Shown in pieces: positions 33,072 through 44,726 of a DNA stretch of 64,000 nucleotides (position 1 is the first letter of the stretch; each line of letters begins with the position of its first letter). The position numbers were made by a program, and so were the translations under genes. Source of the DNA: Coniferiporia sulphurascens (Eukaryota; Basidiomycota; Agaricomycetes; Hymenochaetales; Hymenochaetaceae); the NCBI GenBank assembly GCA_002794785.1, contig NBBA01000007.1, forward strand, positions 1,178,001-1,242,000, in the 5' to 3' direction. Below the pieces are notes generated by a model, which saw nothing but the letters and a program-made list of their open reading frames with translations, did not search any database and was not told where the DNA came from.

Positions 33072-33861
33072 CCCCCGATTTCAGCACTCCCCAAGGATCA
33101 CCGGTATCTCCCATCCTGTCAACAATCTTTGCAGGGGTGGTCCTCCGGCGCTTCCACCAAGCCGGCACCACCACTTTAGCATACATCAATGACCATCTAC
33201 TAATCTGCGTAGGTACTTCAGTGGCATCCAACTGCTGCGCCCTCACCCATGCCTACCAACAACTCAACACCCTCTTCAGCACCATCAGTCTCAACATCAA
33301 AGCGGCCAAGACGGAGTGTCTCCACTTCCACCCCCCTCGGTGACGAACCAGCTATGATGGCTGGGACACCTCTGGCATCCAGGTCGACCCTAACACCCTG
33401 ATCCGCCCCTCAATCCCACTCTGATGGTTGGGGATTTGGTGGGACCCAGGCCTCTCCTTTAAGCCTCATGTTGAGCGAATGTGCTCCAAGGGGCTCTCCA
33501 CCCTCGCCGCCCTCCGCATCCTAGGCAACACCCAGCACAGCATTTCGGCCCTTCTCCTCCACCGCCTGTACACCTCCTGCATCTGCTCAATTCTGTCTTG
33601 GGGTGCGCCGGTATGGTACCACGGCCGCCACCAAAAAACCTTGGTAAACCGCCTACAGACCGTGCAAAACATGGCATGCCAGTGGATATTGGGCATCTTC
33701 AAAGGCGCCTCCCCCCATTCCACTAATTTTCTCTGCTCTGTCCCTCCCCTTTCTTTCTACTTTGAGTATATAAAGACCACCCATTCCCTGCATCTATGGC
33801 GCACCCCCCACTCTATTGGCCGAAATTTTTTTTAAAACATAGCTAACAGACCTTTCTCACT
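33072..33861 (+). pseudogene. Host LINE-D ORF2, piece 1 (RT motif D onward)
   Basis: Starts at PDFSTPQGSPVSPILS. The catalytic box reads YIND instead of YVDD. Stops are at 33341-33343 and about 33421 (TGA), plus one near 33834 in the GRNFF* stretch. It ends at the target duplication GACCTTTCTCACT (33849-33861). Confidence 0.86.
33849..33861. repeat. 13-bp target-site duplication of LINE-B2
   Basis: GACCTTTCTCACT at 33849-33861 and again at 40690-40702, exactly flanking LINE-B2. Joining the two sides restores the reading NRPFSLSLQVRAP. This proves a clean target-primed insertion of a full-length LINE. Confidence 0.95.
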
Positions 33862-33919
33862 CATCCTTCTTGACCAGTAACCACCACCATCGACTAGTGC
33901 AGGCAGCTAAAACTCCCCC

Positions 33920-36366
33920 ATGTCGAACTGCAGTGACTACAGAGGCGCCCTCCATTGCACTCCACCCAGCATCTCATCGTCCTCATCAGCTAGTCTAGCC
34001 GCTGCCAGGGCAGCCGAAACGGCCTCCAACCAGTCTGCAGCTGCCGTCGCTGCCCTCGGACACGATGACACCCCCATCCCCTATGCCTCTATTGACCCAG
34101 GCGTTCCGGCCTCATCCCCAGATGCTCTCCGCCTCGCCCCGTCCCCCGTCATCAGAGTCTCGAACACAGAGTTTACTCACTCGTTCGTGCATGTCAGCCA
34201 TCCCCCCTCTGCTGGTTCCAATGAGCTGGGCGAAATGGAAGATATCCTCAAGAACCCGCACACCCCCTCGCTGCCACTTACCCACAAGTGCTCAGCAGAG
34301 AGCCTCTCCCTGCACACCCCCCGACCATGCCCTCGAGCCCAGTTCGAGCCGCACACATTGGGCTTCATGTACGCCCTATCCCGCGGGCTGGAAGACTTCG
34401 ACAGGAAAACCCACTGCACCAACACTGAAGAGACAGACCATGCCGCCACAAAGTTTGTCTTTTTTTTTTTTTTTTTAATTATTATTCCTGCAGTATTGCC
34501 TAATTACAAGCTGCCCCCCCTTCGGGGGGGCCCTAACTACATAACAACAGAGGTGCCTGTCATCGCACAATGCATGAAACTGGGTGGGGACCCTGCTCCC
34601 CGTAGGGTGCCAAGGTGGGAAGGGTCCCTATTAGTAAAGGAGAGAAGTGGGAGAGGAATACATATCACTATGATGAGACCAAGTGGGTGAAGGCAGGAAA
34701 AGGGGGTAGCTTAGAATAGGGAAGGGAGGGCGAGGGCGCCGGCTGGGACATACGAGGGGGAGTCTGAAAGGCAGTCACTGAGCAGAGGAAAAGGGGGGAA
34801 GCGTACCTGCAAGCTCCAAGAGAGCCGGGTCTGGGTCCTGGGGTTGGGGTCCAAGCATACGACTCATGTATTCCTGCCGCAAAGTTTGTCAGGGACCTCT
34901 ACTGGAACCTGCAGCAAACCATTGCCGGCGTTTTGAGGGATGAGAAGGACCCCCACTACATCATCTCCCGCAACATGGAGATGGCCTACAACATCACCAG
35001 GAGGGGAACGGAAGTATCCCTGCCAGTGCCCTTCGCCCCAGCTCCCCCCCGTCAACAGACCCCGGACACCGCCCCCCAACCCTCTGCCCTGATCAGGATT
35101 CCTGGCACCGCTAACGTCTCGCCTGATGTGGCCGTGCTGACTAACATTGTTAAGCAGCTCTCCACAGAGGTTGCCTCCATCTCCTGACAAGTCTCAACCC
35201 TTGTCAACCAGCCCACCCCCCATGCCCCACAGGCCCAGAAGGCCCAGGCCCCCACCACCACCACCCAGGCTGCTACCACTGCGGCACCAACTTCCTACGC
35301 CCAGGTGGCGGCCGCCCCGGCACCACCCACAGCCTCCAACCCCAACCCCGTTGCACCTGCTGCAGACACCGTCTTTATGACAGTGACCCACAAGAAGAAG
35401 AAAAAGCAACGCCAAGTTCCGCCCCCACCCCCGATGTACGCCAAGGACCCCACCCTGGTCCTCATCCCAGCCATCTCGCTCAAAGCCAAGATTCAGCTCC
35501 TGGCTATGCGCCTCACCGCCACCGCCCATGAGTTCTTTTCTTCCCTTCCCACTGCTGACCAGGTTACAGTCTTGGCCTCCTCCTTCAATGTAAAGGGGAA
35601 CCTTGTGACCTCCTTTGCCAAGTGCCCTGCCTCCGCCTCTCTGGCCATGGACATGATCATCAATCGACACTCTGTGGCCTTTGCGGCCCACATGCGTGAG
35701 CGGTGCCTCTCGGTCGCGATCGATAAGATCCCTGAGCAGTACACGCTCAACCCTGTCCGTGTCCGCCCCAGGTCCGCCCTCCGCATCTCCATGGTGCCCT
35801 GTGTGGACTACCTCTTCAGCCAAAATGGCCACACCATCTCCCCGAAGGCCCTCATGGCCGAAATCTGGAACAACCCGTCCCTCCGCCCCCTAGACTTTGT
35901 AGTTGACCCCCACTTTGCTGCCACTGAGGAGCACCTCCCGACCCTCCAGAAGTGCCCCATGGCGTTCTCTTTCTCCAACCCCGACAGATCCATCCAGGCT
36001 CAGCTACTCAAGTGCCCGCGCATATGGCTCTTCGGCTCGGCTCTCTCCCTCTCTGTCCCGCCCTACCGCCCCGGCCTCACGCAATGTGAGCACTGCCAGG
36101 GCCTCGGCCACAGAACAAAAGGGTGCCGCGCCCAGCCCTGCTGTGCTGACTGTGGGGGAGGACACCTCACCTGCAACCACTGTAAGTCGTGTGCATCATG
36201 CGCCTCCGAAGCCATCGAGGGCAACCACTGCCCTCACCCTCACTACTGCACCAATTGCAAAGGCAACCATCCCGCTACCCTCCCTCAGTGCCCCAAGAAA
36301 CGGCGTTTTCGCCAAATCGAGGCGGCATTTGATGGGCCCGACAATGACCACATGGAGGATCAATGA
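33920..36366 (+). pseudogene. LINE-B2 ORF1 (gag-like), interrupted
   Basis: Starts MSNCSDYRGALHC. It is open to 34459, broken by the minus-strand insertion 34460-34875, then resumes at AAKFVRDLYWNLQQT. There is a TGA at 35185-35187 (SIS*QVSTL), then open to the end: basic KKKKKQRQVP, YAKDPTLVLIP, knuckle CEHCQGLGHRTKGC and the Cys/His modules. TGA at 36364-36366 overlaps the ORF2 ATG at 36363. Confidence 0.9.
34460..34875 (-). mobile_element. 416-bp 5'-truncated LINE insertion with target duplication
   Basis: Minus strand: the last codons of ORF2, a B-type 3' UTR and a poly(A)/AAT tail. It is flanked by GCCGC(CAC)AAAGTTTGTC (34442-34459) and GCCGCAAAGTTTGTC (34876-34890), identical except for a 3-base difference. 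SL1 here is GGGACCCT with AGGGTCCC (34587-34594, 34621-34628), and SL2 is 34513-34531. Confidence 0.92.
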
Positions 36367-39300
36367 ATAGAGACATCTCTATCCTTCAGTGGAATGCCGC
36401 CCGCTCCTTAGCCGTGGTCCATTCCCTCATTCCAATCCTCACCACTGACCCATCCCCACCCACTGTCATCTTGCTACAGGAACCCCCCTGGTACCAAATC
36501 GGTCTCCAGCCATCCCTCACCAACCCAACCGGCACACCGGTCCTCAATGTACCTTCCCTCCTGGGGTACATAGCAGTCCTACCCCAGCCATCCGGCCTAG
36601 GGTAGTCACTTATGTATCTCACGCCATCCCCCCAACCTCATGGTCGGTCCTTGGCACCACCTCGTCTGGCACCGACATTCTCACTATTGAAATCTGCTCC
36701 CAACTAACCATCCGCCTCTGCAACTACTATGGTATGCATGTGCCAGACCATACTACCACCACCCCACAATACCCCGGTGAGTCTTTCCTTTTTATGCTCC
36801 CACCAGTCTTGGCCTCCACTCTGCTCATGGCAGGCAACTTCAACTGTCGCCACCACTCATGGTCTGAACTCCTTGCCACTTGGCAGGAGGACTTGAGGGC
36901 ACAACCCCTTGATGACTTCTTCTGGGAGCATGGCCTTGCGCCAGCCCACCTCCCAGACTCTGACTCACGGCCCATGGACAATCATCAATGGTGCCCCATT
37001 GACATGATCTGGGCCCCACCCACAATCAACCCCAATGCCATTATAGACTCGGGTTCATCAACCATCTCCCCACTGTCCGACCACGCAATGCTATGCTGGT
37101 CCCTGCCATCCCTGCCCCCCCCTCCAGTCATGAAAACACGCCGGCTGCTCCCAGCTGACAGAGAGGAATGGTCCGACATCACCTTCCCATTACTCGAATC
37201 CGCCTTCCTCTTATCAGCGGACAACCCCACCACCCTTGATGTCAAAGCACAGGCCATGGTCGACTCTATGATCACCGCCCTCACCCCATTCACCAGAATT
37301 GCCAAGCCATCAAAAACCGAGGTCCCCTGGTGGACCCCAACCTGCAAATCGCTCCTCCAGGCGATTTCAACGGCCACCACCCCCCTCCAGCGATCAGCAG
37401 CCTGCCACGCCTTCAAACGCGGTGTTTGAGCGGCCAAACAGCACTTCTATGCCGAACAAGCCAGCCAGGTGGACACCTCCAACATATGGAGCTGGGCCAA
37501 ACAAGGCCTCGGCAACCGACCCACCCCAATCCCCTCACTCAAGAAACGCAACAGCACCTTCACCCAGTTGGACATTGAAAAAGGTGAGCTCTTCCGCACT
37601 ACTTTCTTCGCACCCCCCCCACCCCCAAAAGCGGCTCCCACCCCACTGCCTCCCCTCCAGCCAGCTGCCCCGCCCATACTCCTCACAGAGCTCATGGGGG
37701 CACTGTCCAACACCTCCAACTTGTTGGCTCCGGGCCTCTCGGGGATCGGCTACTGCCCACTAAAATGGGTGGTAGACGCCTACCCCACAGAGATCCTTAC
37801 CCTTTTCAATGACTGCCTATGCATGGGGCACCACCCTAAGTGCTGGTGGGCAGCAAAAGTGGTAATGCTACAGAAGCCTAACAAGAAGGACCCCTTCTCG
37901 CCAAGATCTTATCAGCCCATAACCCTCAAGGAGACCCTAGGGAAACTCCTTGAAAAGATAATAGCTAACCGGCTCCAGTTCCTCGCTAACACGAGGGATT
38001 GGTTGCCACCCAACCAATATGAGGGGCGTCAGGGACACTCAGTCTACGACGCTGCCCAACACCTTTTACAGATTGCAGAGCATGCCCATGCAGAGGGCCG
38101 TGTATGTTCAGTCCTAGCGGTCAACATACAGGGCTTCTTTGACTCGGTCCACCTGCAACTCCTCTACCGACAACTGCTGGACCTCCAGTGCCCGCCTGAC
38201 ATGGCGGACTGGTGTTTGTCCTTCATGACAGACCGGCAGGTCGCCATCGCTTTCGACGGCACCACCCTCCCAACAGCCCAGAAACCCGACCTCGGCACCC
38301 CCCAAGGGTCACCGGTATCCCCGATCCTCTCCACCATATTCGCAGGCATGGTCCTCCGGAAATTTCACCAAACCGGCACCACCACCCTCACATATGTTGA
38401 CGACCACCTCCTTGTGTGCGTTGGACCCAGTGTGGCATCCAACTGCCAGAAACTATCTGATGCCTACCACCAACTCAATGCTCACTTTGGCGATATCGGT
38501 CTCAACATTGAGGCTGCCAAGACTGAGAGCCTACACTTCCACCCACCCCAGTGTCGATCATCAGCATACACCAACTGGGACACCGCCAGGGTTCAAGTCG
38601 ACCCCACCACCCTCATCTGACCCTCTATCCCGCTCCAATGGCTTGGGATCTGGTGGGACCCTGCCCTTACCTTCAAGGCCCATGTTGAATGCATGCACTC
38701 CAAAGGCCTCTCCACCCTCGCCACCCTCTGCATCCTCGGCAACACTGAATGCAGCATTTCGGCCCTTCTCCTATGCCGCCTATATATCGCTTGCATCCAC
38801 TCTGTCCTCACATGGGGTGTGCCGGTTTGGTACCATGGCCGGCACCAAAAAACCTTAGTAAGCCGCCTGCAGGCTGTGCAAAACACGGCATGCAGATGGA
38901 TTCTTGGCATCTACAAAGGCGCCTCTCCTTTCTCTACAAATTTCCTTTGTTCCCTTCCCCCCCTTTCTTATTATTTTGAATATGCTAAGACTCTCCATTC
39001 TCTGTGCCTATGGTGCACCCCACACTCCATTGGTAGAAAACATTTTTATAAAACAGTAACTAACCGCCCCTTTTCCACTTCTCTGCAGGTCCAGGTCCCT
39101 CAGGTTCAACCGGTCCCTGCATACACTCATCCCCCATGGACGGATCCTCTGGCATTTACGAATGGTCGAGTTTCGTTTGCCTCTCCTATCACTCCGGTCA
39201 GCAAAGACACCCGCGAGGAATTTGTGGAAGCCACGTGCTCCCTGAGCACCCTCCCCCACCTCCAGGTCTTCACCGATGGCTCACGCATCGGCACGAAATC

Positions 39301-40369
39301 TGGATCAGCGGTCTGTGCTATGCAGGGCCTCACCCGTCTTAAGTCGCACCGACTAGCCTCCCCCACTTGTGCCACTGCCACAGATGTGGAGATTTTCTCC
39401 CTAACCTCTGCCCTGATGTGGGCCGCACACCACCTCCGGGAGCTACTGCCTGTCGCATCAGATGTCTTCTTTCTGTCTGATTCGCTGATGGCTCTCCACC
39501 TTATCCATACATGGGTGCCGGCCCCAGGTGCCCATCTCCTTCATCAGTGGAAGGCTGGGGTCCAGACTCTCTTGGACTCATATCCGGATCTTTCCGTTCA
39601 CTTCGTCTGGTGCCCGGGTCACTCGGACATCCCCAGGAATGAATGGGCCGACAGTGAGGCCAAGTTTGCCACAAACCTACCCCTGTCTTCCCTCGCACCC
39701 TCCACCTCCGCACTGAAAGAGGCCGCCATCAACACTATGATGGAACAATGGTCACTCTCACTCGCCCACCCTCTTGCCTCAACAGCCAACAAGTACCTTG
39801 CTGTCAATGGGGCCCCCTCCCGCCGACCCCGAAAGCTGTTAACGCACTTGGTCGACCACCCACGAAAAGAGCTCTCGGTGGTCACCCAGATCCTCTGCCA
39901 TGCCGGTCCCTATGGGGGCTACTGGCTGAGCTTTGACTCAGTCTACTGATGCAGGCACGGTCTGATCTCGCACTGCCGATGGCACAACCACCCCCCCTGG
40001 CCTGCTCAATCCACCGCCCATGTCCTGGGCAGTTGCCGTACTTTCCGGCCATGGATCCGTAAGGTCTGGCCCCCCCATGACCCTCTCCTGACCCACCACA
40101 CCAAGTGGGCCGATGAAAACTGCCTTCAGGCCCTGTGTCGCTGGCTAAAGCTGACAGGACACATGAACCACCTCTCCGACTGCACCTCTGCCACCATCCA
40201 CTTGGCCTTCGCCACGATGGAGTTGGAGGGACACCCAACTGACGAAGATATGGACTTGGACCTCCTCTGGGATTACATGAGTCATATGCTTGGACCCCGT
40301 TCCCAGGACCTGGACCCGGCTCTCTTGGAGCTTTCAGGTGTGCTTCCTCCCCTTTCCTCTACTCTGTGA
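36363..40369 (+). pseudogene. LINE-B2 ORF2: APE endonuclease, RT, RNase H, C-terminal Cys/His
   Basis: Starts MNRDISILQWNAARSLAVVH. A one-base deletion near 36590 shifts the frame; after it a single frame runs to 40369 with stops only at 37427-37429, 38618-38620 and 39947-39949. Endonuclease motifs FNCRHHSW, PIDMIW and SDHAML are present. RT has KPNKKDPFSP, QGFFDSV, GTPQGSPV and intact YVDD near 38396. RNase H has FTDGS, the Glu of VEIFSL, SDSL and GNEWAD-type RNEWAD. The C-terminus is SHCRWHNHPPWP, AHVLGSC, ending SGVLPPLSSTL. This enzyme set is needed for target-primed reverse transcription. Confidence 0.93.
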
Positions 40370-40689
40370 CCGCCTTTTGGACTCTCCCGCATATGTCCTG
40401 GCCAGCGCTCTCGCCCTCCCTTTCCAATTCTAAGTTACCCCCATTACCTGCCCTCATCCGCTTGGTTCTGTCATAGCGATATGTATTCCTCTCTCTTGCT
40501 TGTCTTTCTCTTCTAAATAGGGGCCCTTCCCACCTTGGCACCCTTTGGGGAGCAGGGCCCCCGCCCAGTTTTGTGTGTTGTGCGATGACGGGCGCCTCTG
40601 TTGTTATGTAGTTAGGGCCCCCCCTTTGGGGGGGCAGCTTGTAATTATGTAATACTGCAGGAATAATAATTTAAAAAAAAAAAAAAAAA
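40370..40689 (+). promoter_or_regulatory. LINE-B2 3' UTR and tail
   Basis: SL1 GGGGCCCT (40520-40527) with AGGGCCCC (40554-40561); SL2 40617-40635. Compared with D-type GGGGCTCT/AGAGCCCC, one pair has changed on both sides. The tail is poly(A) to 40689. Confidence 0.8.
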
Positions 40690-41122
40690 GACCTTTCTCA
40701 CTTTCTCTGCAGGTCCGAGCCCCCCGGGTTCAACAGGTCCCCGCATACATGCATCCCCCATGGACGGACCCTCTGGCATTCACTAATGGCCGAGTCCTCT
40801 TCACCACCCCCATCACCCTGGTCAGCTCTGACATGCGCAAACAATTTGTCAGTGCAGCAAGAGCCCTCAGCTCTACAACACATGTCCAGGTATTCACGGA
40901 TGGCTCCCACATAGACAATAAGTCGGGTTCGGCCATCTGCGCCATGCTGGGCACCATCCGCCTCCGGTCACGTCGACTGGAGTCCCCCACCTGCGCCACA
41001 GCCATGGATGCCGAGGAATTCTCCCTCGCCATGGCCCCAGGCTGGGTAGTGTGCCGCCTCCCGGCACAACTGCATGTTGCATCAGATATCTTCTTTCTAT
41101 CTGATTCACTGACTGCACTCCA
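40690..41122 (+). pseudogene. Host LINE-D ORF2, piece 2 (RT end and RNase H start)
   Basis: Open from RPFSLSLQVRAP through FTDGSHIDNKSGS and DAEEFSLA to FLSDSLTALH. It is then cut by NA2. The first 13 bases are the LINE-B2 target duplication. Confidence 0.88.
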
Positions 41123-42386
41123 TCCTTCTTGTCCTCTTACCACCACCATCTCACCTTCGCTCTGGGGTCATCTCTGGTCAGTCGCAGCAACCTGTGCTCT
41201 GCTCTGGTATACTACTGGGGCGTCATGAGAGAAGGCATCTGACTGCACACCTTTTATAAAGGAGCGCTGCTCACTGGTCACCGAGGCACTGTAGCGGCAT
41301 CGCTGGATGGTGTGAAAGGGGCTTAACCGCTCGCCAGAGGGTATGCAACCTGTCGAAAACATTGCAATGGGGGGGTGACTTGGTGAGGATGATCCTTCTT
41401 CACATCTGTGCTGACCTTCTCGAGGCAGTGTGCTCGCTGGTCCACCTTTCGGCAGCGCAAGGGTGCGTATGCCCACCAGTCGGGGGGGGACACGACATTA
41501 ACGTCCCTATGGGAGGGCAGAAACCCCCTGCCCATCTAGCGGTCGGCTTTGGTCGGGAAACCTCGGGTTCAGGGAAACTCGGATCTGGGGCCACATAGTC
41601 CTCGGCATAGACTAATCAAAGAACTGCCATCCCCAAATCCCGAGAGGGTGTCTGATGATGGCATTGGATGCTATAAGGATATAGGGGTCTCATAACACAT
41701 GGCGTTGTCAGTGATAACCAGCCAATGCGAGAGCAACAGGCCACCATGGGCCCTCGGGGGAGATGGCAGGCCCCTACTCGCGAACCCTTCACTGGGAACG
41801 ATGGGAGGTGGTCGGTGCTCCACTGGGGATGGTTAGTCAAGCAGACTCCCTGGCAGCCTCGAAAGAGATAGGCCGGGGTCCAAGCCTCTGGCAACATGGA
41901 GACTTGTGTATGCTGCGGATCCGGAAGCGGGACTCCATCCTGAGTATTCCCTGGGGTTTACCCTGGGCTCCGAAGCGTGTGCATGGGAACAGGAAACTCA
42001 CGTTGGGGTAACCTGACCTCTGAGCGGGCTGTAGCAGTGGGGGGTAGTTCCCTCCATCTGGCTTGAGAGGACTAAATCCTCCATGGGTTCAGGTGGGGGT
42101 AATTCCCATTTCGGGCTTAAGTTGATTCCCATGATCCAGCAGCGCTCTACAGTGGAAAGTGGGGCAAGGGAGGGAATGTGTAGGGTAGGGGGGGCATTCC
42201 AATGGGTGGAGTAGTGCCTATGGCGCCGTGACCTCCACTCGGGGTGTTCTCCTGGCGCGGCATGCCTTACCCAACCCAGCGTGCCATAGAGGACAGTGTG
42301 TCACATGTAAGGCCTTTGTCCTGGGGGCAGCGATGTCATGAGGAAGGTGTATGTGTAGTGATGGGCCCCACAAGGGCGCCCTTAAT
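41123..42386 (+). other. Noncoding module, copy 2 (function unknown)
   Basis: Homologous over its full length to 30641-31959. It starts (CA)TCCTTCTTGTCCTCTTACC. No ORF longer than chance covers it. The G-rich central part differs by small indels between the copies. Confidence 0.68.
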
Positions 42387-42519
42387 CGTGGATAACAACC
42401 TCGACTTAGATACCCTCCGGGGCTACGTGCGTAGGTTGCTTGGATCCAGGACTCAGGATGCGGACCCGGCCCTTTTGGAGCTCTCAGGTATGCTCCCCCC
42501 ATTTCCCTCTGACTTGTGA
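42387..42519 (+). pseudogene. NA2: C-type ORF2 C-terminal tail
   Basis: DNNLDLDTLRGYVRRLLG... to SGMLPPFPSDL then TGA (42517-42519). It matches only the last 43 residues of LINE ORF2. The frame is open upstream into the end of the module (from 42244), but I have no evidence that this is translated. Confidence 0.72.
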
Positions 42520-42849
42520 CTGCCATTCAGATTCCTTTCGGTTTTTTCTATGGCAATCGCAGCCACTCCTCTTCGCTTCTAAGGGACTCTCTCTTCCTGA
42601 CCTCGTTTCAAATGGTTCCGGTTTTCTGTAGTCACAATATGTATTCCTCCCTCTCCCCCCCATATCAACCCCTAATAGGACGCATAAGTACACTAGGCCC
42701 CCTTGGAGGCATGCGTCCCGCCCAGTTTCACTCGATGAGCGATGACGGGCGCCTCAGTAGTTAGGTAGTTTACAGGCGGCCCCTCCGGGGCCGCAGGTGT
42801 ATTACATAGCACAGCAGGAATAATAAATAAATAAATAAATAAAAAAAAG
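42520..42849 (+). promoter_or_regulatory. C-type LINE 3' UTR and AAAT tail (in NA2)
   Basis: SL1 GGACGCAT (42678-42685) with ATGCGTCC (42711-42718); SL2 GCGGCCCC (42776-42783) with GGGGCCGC (42787-42794). The primary sequences differ strongly from B/D types but the pairing is kept. A second C-type copy lies at 1575-1917 (minus). Confidence 0.8.
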
Positions 42850-43553
42850 CTGACTGCACTCCACCTCTTCCACACATGGGCCACTGCCCCTGGTGCCCAT
42901 CTCCTCCACATTTGGAAAGCGGGTGTGGAGACTCTGCTGGACTCATACCCCCAGCTCACCATTCACTTCGTGTGGTGCCCCAGTCATTTGGACATCCCTG
43001 GTAACAAATGGGCTGACACGGAAGCAAAGCTGGCGACCGAGCTCCCTCCATCTGACCTAAAGCCCTCCACCTCCATGCTAAAAGAAGTCGCCATCCACAC
43101 CCTCATGGACCGATGGATGCTTTCGCTCACCTGCCCCCTTGCCTCAACCACTGACAAGTACTTAGCAGTACATGGCCTCCCATCCTGACGACCCCAAAAG
43201 CTACTCATGCACTTGGTCAACCACCCCCAGAGTGAGCTATCCACAGTTGCGCAAGTCCTCTGCTGCGCCGGTCCCTACAGGGGATACTGGCTGAGTTTTG
43301 ACTCAACCTACCAGTGCAGGCATGGCCTGATCTCGCACTGCAGGTGGCACAACCACCCCCCTTGGCCCGCACAGTCGACCGCCCACATCCTTGGCAGCTG
43401 CAGCACCTCCCACTTGTGGATATGATGCATATGGCCACCTTGGGACCCTCTCCCAGTCCACCACTCTGAGTGGGCTGACGAACACCGCCTCTCCGACTGC
43501 GCCGCTGGTGCCATCAGGCTCGCATTTGCCACGATGGACTTAGATGGCCACCC
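42850..43553 (+). pseudogene. Host LINE-D ORF2, piece 3 (RNase H end, C-terminus)
   Basis: Resumes LTALHLFHTW. TGA lies at 43186-43188 and about 43423-43425, both CGA in sister copies. An internal deletion in EWADEHRLSDC has lost the segment around LPVLHRWLKLTGHLN. It ends DLDGHP at the solo LTR. Confidence 0.86.
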
Positions 43554-43609
43554 TGTTAGTAAATTGATGAAAATCGTGATCGCCGGATCAACGGATTAGC
43601 AAGATCGAC

Positions 43610-44257
43610 ATGGCAAGACCCATAACTCTAATCGATACCAGGAACCTATGCCAACGCTGTAAAGATGTGGATCAAGTAGCATGGAAAGCGTTTAACATTG
43701 CATGTGCAACAGTAGGACAGAATGCAGGATACGATAACTGTCAAATTACATTTGATCATACTACAAGGGAACAACAAGTGGCAGAAAGGCTAGAAGTAAT
43801 AATTGAACATAGAGCAACTATGTTTTCATACCAATTGAATAGATATGTAATCAGCGCTTACACAAGAACCAAGATTTATAATCAGCCACATAATGAATTA
43901 TGTTATCAAAGGGTGGTTATTACATCAACCGATTATGCAGAAGCGGCACACCAAATAGTTCATACTATCAATAAACAACTATGAGAACAACTATTCACAT
44001 ACAAAGCCAACTTCATAGCCAAAGGACACACAACAGTAGATTGAAAGGAACCAAACCAAAGACAGGAGTTAGTACCAATAGATAAGGAGATCATAATACA
44101 ATGGTTCAATGATGAACCGTCATATAGAGTCACACCCGGGTATAGCAGGATAACAAATATAAACACTATAGGGCCAGAGGAGCTCTTTATGCCAGTAGAC
44201 GATAGAACACCAGAATGAACCCCTTTCAATGCAATAATGGAAATGAATCAAGATTAG
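43610..44257 (+). pseudogene. ORF inside the 1350-bp LTR (unknown protein)
   Basis: MARPITLIDTRNLCQRC... is open for 124 codons to TGA 43982-43984. It then continues in the same frame through two more TGAs (44042-44044, 44216-44218) to TAG 44255-44257, about 215 codons in all. Codon use is AT-rich. Each TGA sits where Trp (TGG) would give a plausible protein, which suggests G-to-A decay of one longer ORF. I do not recognise the family and see no catalytic motif. Confidence 0.5.
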
Positions 44258-44719
44258 TCTACGGTAATAAGTAACAAGCCACAACAAGATAAGATTAAGA
44301 AGGTTAGCATAATCGCTGAGCCACACAAGTATATCTAAGTGTTCAGCTAAAAGAATAGCCGATGGAAGCATGGCGATCAATTAGAAGATGCAATGGATGG
44401 GAGCCAAGTATAGCACATCGCACAGCAGAACCAATTAGGAAATAAGGAGAAGCATCATAGGTATAGTAGTATCCGAGAATGGTTAACTTAGGTATTGTAC
44501 TATATGACTCGATGGAAACTCAGGGAAGGTTCTGGCATAAGATAAAGATAGCACGGTAGGCTGTAGAACGTACCGGAATATATGACTGACTCATAGGAAG
44601 CTAAGAATAAGTAAATAGCATGTACAAGACTGTACCGGAATATTCCTATGACTTATAAATCAAGAGTAGTATGTTGTAGTGTCTACCAGAACATAGTAAA
44701 TAGTCTACAACATGTAGGG

Positions 44720-44726
44720 TATAAAA
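44720..44726 (+). promoter_or_regulatory. TATA box of the 1350-bp solo LTR
   Basis: TATAAAA within GGGTATAAAAGCCC. A T/C-rich stretch (TCATCTCTTGTCTCTTACC) follows about 40 bases downstream. Confidence 0.6.

Larger units (their letters stand above)
33862..40689 (+). mobile_element. LINE-B2, full-length, with a 416-bp insertion in ORF1
   Basis: Extends from CATCCTTCTTGACCAG to a poly(A) tail, flanked by 13-bp duplications. Without the 416-bp insertion it is about 6.4 kb. ORF2 keeps YVDD and all RNase H acidic residues and has three stops and one frameshift, making it among the least damaged full-length ORF2s here. Confidence 0.95.
41123..42849 (+). mobile_element. NA2: non-autonomous chimera, noncoding module plus C-type LINE 3' end, with target duplication
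   Basis: A 1727-bp unit flanked by CTGACTGCACTCCA (41109-41122 and 42850-42863). Removal restores the RNase H reading of the host LINE. It contains the module (to 42386), the last 43 codons of an ORF2, a C-type 3' UTR and an (AAAT)n tail. The duplication and tail show that it moved as one unit by target-primed reverse transcription, although it encodes no enzymes. Confidence 0.9.

Noticed and set aside
30641..42386. Noncoding module as rRNA, tRNA or group I/II intron
   Set aside because: I see no recognisable conserved core of rRNA, tRNA or catalytic introns. A covariance-model search (Infernal against Rfam) would be decisive.
43610..44257. TGA read as Trp (mitochondrial code, mitochondrial DNA insertion)
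   Set aside because: All three TGAs are compatible with Trp, but the segment has LTR ends, a TATA box and a 5-bp duplication, and no mitochondrial gene is recognisable. Nuclear G-to-A decay is simpler.
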